This document shows positions 58,715 to 64,000 of a DNA stretch of 64,000 nucleotides, one piece after another; the stretch's first letter is position 1, and the number at the start of each line of letters is the position of its first letter. A program made the position numbers and the translations under genes. Source of the DNA: an uncultured Alistipes sp. Lineage in GTDB: Bacteria > Bacteroidota > Bacteroidia > Bacteroidales > Rikenellaceae. Location of the stretch: contig CAAGGR010000097.1 in NCBI GenBank assembly GCA_900769445.1, forward strand, positions 58,463-122,462. Direction: 5' to 3'. Below the pieces are notes generated by a model that did no database searches, had not been told where the DNA came from, and saw only the letters and a program-made list of their open reading frames with translations.

Positions 58715-58842
58715 CATAGAACAAACAAGAAGGTGTCGAGAAATCGACACCTTCTTGTTTTTATTGCACCCCTACAAATTTATTTGTGAGGGGATGTAAT
58801 AAAAGCAAAGTTGTTGCATAGCAACTTCTTGTTTGTTCTATG
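58715..58842. repeat. 18-bp inverted repeat flanking the tRNA-His terminator region
   Basis: CATAGAACAAACAAGAAG at 58715-58732 is the exact reverse complement of 58825-58842. The left arm overlaps the left arm of the tRNA-His terminator, so the long-range pairing competes with that hairpin. Confidence 0.75.
58726..58762 (+). terminator. Terminator of tRNA-His
   Basis: CAAGAAGGTGTCGA (58726-58739) pairs perfectly with TCGACACCTTCTTG (58744-58757), with a 4-nt loop, before a T tract. Confidence 0.9.
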
Positions 58843-58952
58843 AAAGCGCCCACGCGGCGAGCGGATGGGAAAGGCGTTAAGCGGAGCGCGATAGCGCGTA
58901 GTAGCCAATTCCATCGTACTTAAACAAGTTTGTAGGTATAAAGATGATGCGA

Positions 58953-58997
58953 AAAACAAGCTATTCGCATCAAATTATGACGAGAATAGCTTGTTTT
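58953..58997. terminator. Terminator of rho
   Basis: Perfect 14-bp stem (58953-58966 with 58984-58997) around a 17-nt loop, with A and T runs on the outer sides; it lies 44 nt beyond the rho stop codon. Confidence 0.75.
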
Positions 58998-59040
58998 ATC
59001 TAAGATTTAAGTGGCAAAATCAGCCCCCTATCCCCTCAAA

Positions 59041-60726
59041 CTACTGGTTCATTGTTGCCAAAAACTCCTCATTGTCCTTGGTCAAGTTCATCTGCTTCTG
59101 CAGGAACTCCATTGCCTCGACAGTGGTCATATCGGCAAGGTGCTTACGGAGTATCCAGGTGCGCTGCATAACGCTCTGGCTAAGGATAAGATCCTCGCGA
59201 CGTGTACCTGATGCAACGACATCAACAGCAGGATAGATACGCTTATTAGCAAGCTTGCGATCGAGCTGAAGCTCCATATTACCAGTACCCTTAAACTCCT
59301 CAAAGATAACCTCATCCATCTTCGAGCCAGTGTCGATAAGCGCTGTCGCGATGATGGTTAGTGAACCCTTCTCCTCGGTGTTACGCGCTGCACCAAAGAA
59401 GCGCTTAGGCTTATGTAGGGCGTTGGCATCGACACCACCAGAAAGCACCTTACCAGATGCTGGCTGCACAGAGTTATAAGCACGTGCAAGACGTGTAATA
59501 GAGTCAAGGAAGATAACTACATCATGACCGCACTCCACCATACGCTTCGCCTTCTCGAGTACCATTTCTGCAACCTTAACATGGCGTGTAGCCTGCTCAT
59601 CGAAGGTAGAGGCAACAACCTCTGCCTTTACGTGGCGCGCCATCTCGGTAACCTCCTCAGGGCGCTCGTCGATAAGTAGCACAATCATATACACCTCTGG
59701 GTGGTTGTCAGCTATAGCATTTGCTATAGACTGCATGAGCATAGTCTTACCCGTCTTTGGCTGTGCCACAATTAGGGCGCGCTGACCCTTACCTATAGGG
59801 GCGAAGAGGTCAACAATACGGTTTGATTTCGAGTTATTACCGTTGCCCGTAAGGTTAAACTTCTCGCAAGGGAAGAGTGGCGTCAAATACTCGAACTGCT
59901 GACGGTCGCGGATTACATCTGGCTTAAGACCATTGATAAGGTCCACATGCACCAATGGGAAGTACTTCTCACCCTCCTTTGGTGGGCGGATAGTGCCACT
60001 CACGGTGTCGCCCGCCTTAAGACCGAAGAGCTTAATCTGCGATGGCGAGACGTAGACATCATCTGGCGAGTTTAGATAGTTATAGTCTGCAGAGCGTAGG
60101 AAACCAAAGCCATCCGCCATAATCTCCAACACACCCTCGCCCTCGATAACTGCCGTAAAGTCATCCTTCGTTACAGCACCCTCGGGATAGCTGTCGATAA
60201 TATTTTCTTCATCGAACTCCTCGTCGCCGTAGAAATTGTCATCATCCTCAGTCTCCGACTCCTCGACACGCTCATCTTGAACAATCTCGCTTGTAGGCTC
60301 AAAGGTTTGAGTGTCGAGGTTTTCGTCGATAGCAACCACCGCACTCTCCTCCACGACCTTTATCTTAGGCTTTCTGCCGCGACGCTTTGCGGGTGCTGCA
60401 AGCTGCTCTTCTCGAGCCTCCTGCAGTGGCTCTTGGGCTGGGGCTGGCTCAACAGGAGCGATGTTGTCTACGCTCTCGGAATTATCTATTTTTGAAGATG
60501 TTTCATTAACCTTTACACTCGCCATACGAGGTCTACGACCACGAAGTGGAGCCTCCTGCTGAGGCTCTACGGAAGCGTTATTCTCCCCTACTGCACCTGT
60601 TGCAAACGCCACAATCTTCTCGAAGAGTTCTTGCTTTTTCATAGTTGAAGGCACAATACCAAGGCTCTTTGCGATTTCGCGCAACTCCACAATGGTCTTA
60701 CCCTCCAATGTCTCTAAATCCTGCAT
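59041..60726 (-). CDS. rho: Transcription termination factor Rho with acidic insert
   Basis: Hexameric RNA helicase that ends transcription. The protein of 561 residues is longer than E. coli Rho (419). The Rho_N helix (EGKTIVELREIAKSLGI) is followed by an acidic, proline- and alanine-rich disordered stretch (about 50-195), then the RNA-binding fold (EGEGVLEIMADGFGFLRSADYNYL) and the ATPase core with Walker A PKTGKT, LLIDERPEEVTEM, and Q-loop/R-loop region RLARAYNSVQPASGKVLSGGVD. Such inserts are usual in Bacteroidota and may add RNA contacts or phase-separation properties. Confidence 0.96.
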   Translation of the reverse strand: MQDLETLEGKTIVELREIAKSLGIVPSTMKKQELFEKIVAFATGAVGENNASVEPQQEAPLRGRRPRMASVKVNETSSKIDNSESVDNIAPVEPAPAQEPLQEAREEQLAAPAKRRGRKPKIKVVEESAVVAIDENLDTQTFEPTSEIVQDERVEESETEDDDNFYGDEEFDEENIIDSYPEGAVTKDDFTAVIEGEGVLEIMADGFGFLRSADYNYLNSPDDVYVSPSQIKLFGLKAGDTVSGTIRPPKEGEKYFPLVHVDLINGLKPDVIRDRQQFEYLTPLFPCEKFNLTGNGNNSKSNRIVDLFAPIGKGQRALIVAQPKTGKTMLMQSIANAIADNHPEVYMIVLLIDERPEEVTEMARHVKAEVVASTFDEQATRHVKVAEMVLEKAKRMVECGHDVVIFLDSITRLARAYNSVQPASGKVLSGGVDANALHKPKRFFGAARNTEEKGSLTIIATALIDTGSKMDEVIFEEFKGTGNMELQLDRKLANKRIYPAVDVVASGTRREDLILSQSVMQRTWILRKHLADMTTVEAMEFLQKQMNLTKDNEEFLATMNQ

Positions 60727-60800
60727 ATATCAATCATTGATTATTATCCGAAACCCACGATGAAACTCGCGGGGGATTATCGTTTGTCCGTTAGGTGATG

Positions 60801-60808
60801 CAAATATA
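60801..60808 (-). promoter_or_regulatory. -7 box of rho
   Basis: Minus-strand TATATTTG with TTG at 60827-60829 and an 18-nt spacer. The leader to the rho start is about 70 nt. Confidence 0.6.
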
Positions 60809-60918
60809 GTGCTTTTTTCGAAATTGCAAAAAAGTTTTTTGATTTTCTTTATAATTTTATTGCTAAATACCACGACTATATTCGCGATTCTTAGTTTGTA
60901 TTTTAACGAAAAATAGTG

Positions 60919-60926
60919 TATCTTTG
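60919..60926 (+). promoter_or_regulatory. -7 box of the pRiA4-like gene and miaA
   Basis: TATCTTTG with TTTG at 60895-60898 and a 20-nt spacer; 23 nt before the start codon. Confidence 0.65.
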
Positions 60927-60949
60927 TATCAACTAAAAATATTTGAACA

Positions 60950-61456
60950 ATGAATATTATTTTTAAGTACCGAATGCTCAGCGACGAGAGCGACAACTTC
61001 GTGCGCGACTTTGAGGTCTATCCAGATATGACACTTACCGAGTTTCATCACTTCGTGCTTCGTGCCTTGGGGTATGATGAGTGTATGGTGTCGATATTTA
61101 AGTCCGATGCCGAGTGGCGACTCGTGGAGGAGTTCTCGGAGATAGATATGGGCGACGACATTCCTGATGCGCCACGCTGTATGGATAAGGTACGCCTTAT
61201 GGAGGTAAACAACGACTTCCACGACCGTCTAATCTACACCTTCGATATGCTCAACGACCGCTCGTACTATCTCGAATTGATAGATATGCAGCGCCCACAG
61301 GAGGGTATGAAGTATCCTCGTGTAGCATTCGAGCATGCCGCAGTGCCAGATCAGTACAACCCTGAGGCTACCGTTCAGTCAGGCTCTATCTTCGACGAGA
61401 TGATGAGCGACTACAACGAGTTTGATGGCGACGACAACTACGACGATGAGTTCTAA
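60950..61456 (+). CDS. pRiA4b ORF-3-like fold protein
   Basis: Acidic protein of 168 residues with the pRiA4b ORF-3-like domain: IIFKYRMLSDESDNFVRDFEV, YPDMTLTEFHHFVLRALGYDE and a later LIYTFDMLNDRSYYLELIDM. The name comes from a plasmid ORF and IS1096 passenger gene, but the domain is common in chromosomes and its role is unknown. The tail is very acidic (YNEFDGDDNYDDEF). The miaA start lies inside its last codons (11-nt overlap), so the two are coupled. Confidence 0.85.
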   Translation: MNIIFKYRMLSDESDNFVRDFEVYPDMTLTEFHHFVLRALGYDECMVSIFKSDAEWRLVEEFSEIDMGDDIPDAPRCMDKVRLMEVNNDFHDRLIYTFDMLNDRSYYLELIDMQRPQEGMKYPRVAFEHAAVPDQYNPEATVQSGSIFDEMMSDYNEFDGDDNYDDEF

Positions 61457-62357
61457 GCGCGGCACGCTGATAGTAGTTGGTGGCCCTACAGGCTCGGGTA
61501 AGAGTGCTTTGGCAGTGGAGATTGCCAAGCACTTTGGCGCGCCTATTATCTCCACCGACTCGCGTCAGATGTATCGTGGCATGGCTATCGGCACAGCACA
61601 ACCAACAGCCGAGGAGCAAAGCGCCGTTAAGCACTATTTTATTGCTGACCGTGAGGTCGAGGATGACTTCAACTGCGGTCGCTATGAGGTTGAAGCATTG
61701 ACACTTCTCGATAAGCTCTTTACAGAGTATGAGTATGTAGTTGCCGTTGGTGGCTCGGGGCTATATATTCAAGCCCTATGTAGCGGTATGGATGCGCTCC
61801 CCGAGGCAGATGAGGAGCTGCGCAACACCCTAAAAAAGAGACTTGCGAATGAGGGTATAGAATCCCTATTTGCAGAGCTTCAACGCTTAGACCCTGCATA
61901 TGCCGAGGTGGTTGATAGATGCAACCCTGCCCGCGTTATGCGCGCCTTGGAGGTCTGCATATCCTCGGGCAAGCCCTACTCCGAGCAGCGCAGTGGCACA
62001 ACATCGGAGCGACCATTCCATATTATCAAGATTGCAACCGATATGCCTCGCGACATTCTCTACGACCGCATTAACCGCCGTGTAGATATGATGGTCGAGG
62101 AGGGGCTTATTGCCGAGGCGCAGGCGATGTATCCAAAGCGCCACCTTAACGCCTTGCAGACGGTGGGCTACCGCGAGCTATTCGACTACTTCGATGGCAA
62201 ATGCTCGCTTGAGGAGGCAATAGAGCTTGTAAAACGCAACTCGCGCCACTATGCCAAGCGGCAGATGACTTGGTTTAGGCGCGATAGCGAGTTTCGATGG
62301 TTTGCCCCAACTGCCATATCCGACATTATCGCCTATATCGAGAGTCAGGAGGTCTGA
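61446..62357 (+). CDS. miaA: tRNA dimethylallyltransferase
   Basis: Adds an isopentenyl group to A37 of tRNAs reading UNN codons. The 303-residue protein, from the ATG at 61446, has the P-loop VGGPTGSGKSALA, STDSRQMYRGMAIGTAQPT, DFNCGRYEVEA, VVAVGGSGLYIQAL, and the C-terminal NALQTVGYRELFDYFDG and YAKRQMTWFRRD motifs. Its stop overlaps the stop end of the convergent MFS gene by 13 nt. Confidence 0.96.
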   Translation: MSSKRGTLIVVGGPTGSGKSALAVEIAKHFGAPIISTDSRQMYRGMAIGTAQPTAEEQSAVKHYFIADREVEDDFNCGRYEVEALTLLDKLFTEYEYVVAVGGSGLYIQALCSGMDALPEADEELRNTLKKRLANEGIESLFAELQRLDPAYAEVVDRCNPARVMRALEVCISSGKPYSEQRSGTTSERPFHIIKIATDMPRDILYDRINRRVDMMVEEGLIAEAQAMYPKRHLNALQTVGYRELFDYFDGKCSLEEAIELVKRNSRHYAKRQMTWFRRDSEFRWFAPTAISDIIAYIESQEV

Positions 62358-63532
62358 GCCTTAGAGCCTCGACCTACGAATATAGCACCTATCGCCAATA
62401 TAAGGCCTACAATACCATTAAAGAGGAAGGCAAAGGCGTGGTTTGTGGTGTGGAAGAGGGAGTCTATACCATCAATAATAAATGGTGCGACAAGGATTGC
62501 AAGATAGTTCACCGCCATAACCAGCGACAACGCCAAAGTCGAAAGGTTAGGCGGTGAACTTGTTGCTGCACGGTCATATATAAGCGGCTGCATCACGCCA
62601 TAACCCAAGCCTGTGAGTATAGCGCCAAGAGCAAGAGTCGAAAACTTAGGATCTTCGAGCGACATAATTATCAAGCCACTACCCATGACCACCAACGACC
62701 AGAAATTCGTAGCACGACCCAACATACGTTTAATGCCATTCAAAACAAAACCTGGCGCCATAATCGCAAGGAAAAATAGCGATATCAGCAAGCCTGCATC
62801 TGAGCTATTCATACCACCATCGGCGGCAAGATATGAGGTATTAAAGGTTACAACAAGGGTGCAGTATGTAATTACAAAATAGAATAACATAAGCGACACT
62901 ACAAGCTTTATGTTCAGTGTCTTAGCATCACTAACTACATCATCGTTTTTCACCTCATCGGGCTTTGCATGGCTAAGTGATGGGATAAGTATCAGCGTGA
63001 TGGCAGGAAGCAGATATACCGCAAAGGCGTAGTACCACTTTATATCGGCAAGGTAGCCCGTGAGCGAGGTTGCAATAACAAGCGTAAGGTTATTTATCGC
63101 AGAACTTATACCAAGCTGCTTAACGCGGTACTCGCCCACGAAGTAGTCGACTATAAGGCTTGTCGATAGCGGAATAATAAGACCCGCGCCAACACCCATT
63201 ATCGCACCCAACACAATCAACTCCACAAGGCTTCGTGCCAACAATGAGCCAATACCGCTAAGGAGAAATATCGTTGTACCTACAACAAGAAGGCGAATCT
63301 TATTTCCGCGTATAGACCACCCTCCAGCAAAGAGCATAAATGGGATAATCATCAGCGATGGTAACGACTCCAACATCTCAACCTCAAGCTCACTTGCCCG
63401 CGGGAAAATCTTATCTAAATCATCCAAGATGGGAGATATCGCCAACCCAGGCAACGATACAATCGCAGACACCGACATTATCGCCACCAATACCACCAAC
63501 GCAATTTCACCCTTTCCAGTCTTCACATTCAT
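62345..63532 (-). CDS. MFS family transporter
   Basis: Inner-membrane transporter of 395 residues with about twelve hydrophobic segments. The start at 63532 gives a normal basic N-terminus (MNVKTGKGEIALVV); a frame from 63628 would run into the tRNA terminator. Loop motifs include the A-like FAGGWSIRGNKIRLLVVG between TM2 and TM3 and GVGAGLIIPLS in TM4, which places it with drug- or metabolite-efflux MFS proteins. The substrate cannot be inferred. Confidence 0.88.
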   Translation of the reverse strand: MNVKTGKGEIALVVLVAIMSVSAIVSLPGLAISPILDDLDKIFPRASELEVEMLESLPSLMIIPFMLFAGGWSIRGNKIRLLVVGTTIFLLSGIGSLLARSLVELIVLGAIMGVGAGLIIPLSTSLIVDYFVGEYRVKQLGISSAINNLTLVIATSLTGYLADIKWYYAFAVYLLPAITLILIPSLSHAKPDEVKNDDVVSDAKTLNIKLVVSLMLFYFVITYCTLVVTFNTSYLAADGGMNSSDAGLLISLFFLAIMAPGFVLNGIKRMLGRATNFWSLVVMGSGLIIMSLEDPKFSTLALGAILTGLGYGVMQPLIYDRAATSSPPNLSTLALSLVMAVNYLAILVAPFIIDGIDSLFHTTNHAFAFLFNGIVGLILAIGAIFVGRGSKAQTS

Positions 63533-63589
63533 AATAATATGGTTTTTGCCTGCAGTGTGCAAGAGATATACCAATCGGCAATAAGGGCA

Positions 63590-63626
63590 AGGAAAAATAA
63601 AAAAGAGAAGCCATAAAGCTTCTCTC
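63590..63626 (-). terminator. Terminator of tRNA-Leu(TAA)
   Basis: AGAGAAGC (63604-63611) pairs with GCTTCTCT (63618-63625) with a 6-nt loop; on the minus strand a long T-rich tract follows. Confidence 0.8.
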
Positions 63627-63629
63627 AAG

Positions 63630-63715
63630 TACTCGGAACCGGGGTCGAACCGGTACGGGCATTACTGCCCACAGGATTTTAAGTCCGGCGTGTCTACCTA
63701 TTCCACCATCCGAGC
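63630..63715 (-). tRNA. tRNA-Leu (anticodon TAA)
   Basis: Class II tRNA of 86 nt on the minus strand. Acceptor GCTCGGA pairs with TCCGAGT (G1-U72 wobble as in the other tRNA-Leu), anticodon loop CTTAAAA gives TAA, a long variable arm (GTGGGCAGTAATGCCCGT region) and T arm CCGGTTCGACCCCGG are present. CCA is not encoded. Confidence 0.95.
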
Positions 63716-63740
63716 CACACAATCTCCTAAAAGACGGGTG

Positions 63741-63748
63741 CAAATGTA
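63741..63748 (-). promoter_or_regulatory. -7 box of tRNA-Leu(TAA)
   Basis: Minus-strand TACATTTG followed by CACCCG, with TTG at 63769-63771 and a 20-nt spacer. Confidence 0.68.
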
Positions 63749-63921
63749 CGATTTTATTTTTATTTTACCAAACATTCTCCCGCGAACTTGGGAATTATCT
63801 GTGGAACATATCCACTCTCTCAATCACAAGACCCAATCTCATATCAGAAGAAACCACAACGCTACCCACCTGCACTCCCCCAATTTCTTGTCAGAAGGGG
63901 TCAGATTTGGCTCTGACACGA

Positions 63922-63968
63922 AAAATGGCGGATGGGACATACTGAGCGTATTTCCCATTCGCCATTTT
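63922..63968. terminator. Long hairpin near the right edge, probable terminator
   Basis: AAAATGGCGGATGGGA (63922-63937) pairs with TCCCATTCGCCATTTT (63953-63968), 16 bp with one G-T pair and a 15-nt loop, with A and T ends. A smaller hairpin (GTCAGA/TCTGAC, 63900-63917) lies just before. The gene served would be beyond the window. Confidence 0.6.
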
Positions 63969-64000
63969 GACTGAAGAGTCGAAGATGACCCCTTATCACA

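Noticed and set aside
60950..61456. pRiA4b ORF-3/IS1096 passenger-like domain as a mobile element
   Set aside because: Only the domain name refers to a mobile element; there is no transposase, inverted repeat or target duplication, and it is coupled to miaA.
63690..63974. Plus-strand ORF of about 94 codons at the right edge
   Set aside because: Overlaps tRNA-Leu and a long hairpin, and its translation has no protein-like pattern.

Overview
The window looks like chromosomal DNA of a gut-type member of the order Bacteroidales (phylum Bacteroidota); I leave the family open. The evidence is the Bacteroidota promoter signature (TTG, 19-20 nt, TAnnTTTG) in front of many genes, and proteins typical of the order: BspA-type leucine-rich-repeat lipoproteins, a fimbrillin-like N-terminal domain, a BACON-like lipoprotein, a NusB of about 310 residues, a Rho with a long acidic insert, and the DUF1573, DUF3109 and HsdR_N single-domain proteins. 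I see no rRNA, insertion sequence, integrase, phage module or CRISPR array. Most of the window is ordinary core genome.

Layout. 1-4.5 kb: 3' part of an ABC-F ATPase, a BspA-like lipoprotein behind a DUF1295 membrane protein (minus), then YgbA-like, CAT-like and MsrA genes (plus). 4.5-10.6 kb: a tight minus-strand run yicC-gmk-nadD(TPR)-DUF3109-M23/LysM-GH20 hexosaminidase. 10.7-18 kb: flavodiiron protein, znuA/znuC without a visible permease, gpmI and alaS. 18-30.4 kb: plus-strand runs of two membrane-anchored M23 peptidases and a HAD phosphatase, then a GIN-domain protein, AddB, AddA, an M16 peptidase pair and an HD phosphohydrolase. 30.4-34 kb: mscL, then the accessory-looking locus, made of a long leader, a 43-codon ORF, a fimbrillin-BspA hybrid lipoprotein with 69-bp DNA repeats, and a 0.5-kb intergenic block full of hairpins and a dispersed repeat. 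34-44.9 kb: panC-panD, an orphan HsdR_N protein, a C_GCAxxG_C_C protein, malQ, a HAD hydrolase with a degenerate copy of its own 3' end beside it, gyrB, udk, a putative clan CD (gingipain/caspase-fold) membrane protein and a BACON-like lipoprotein. 45-57 kb: iron alcohol dehydrogenase, nusB-DUF1573-yajC, two FKBP lipoproteins with nhaA and a degenerate arginase-fold protein, pdxB, a DJ-1 protein, aroB, mdh and a NifX-like protein. 57-64 kb: tRNA-Leu(CAA), S1/P1 nuclease, tRNA-His, rho, a pRiA4-like protein, miaA, an MFS transporter and tRNA-Leu(TAA).

Themes. Many genes serve the cell envelope (three M23 peptidases, GH20, M16 pair, lipoproteins, FKBPs, NhaA, MscL). Central metabolism is represented by gpmI, mdh, panCD, pdxB, aroB and nadD, and information processing by alaS, gyrB, rho, nusB, miaA, yicC and AddAB. 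No complete new system stands out. The items most worth following are the clan CD-like protein plus BACON lipoprotein beside udk, the arginase-fold protein that has lost two metal-ligand histidines, the small ORF in front of the fimbrillin-BspA hybrid, the dispersed 76-bp structured repeat, and the shared promoter/discriminator of the three tRNA genes.
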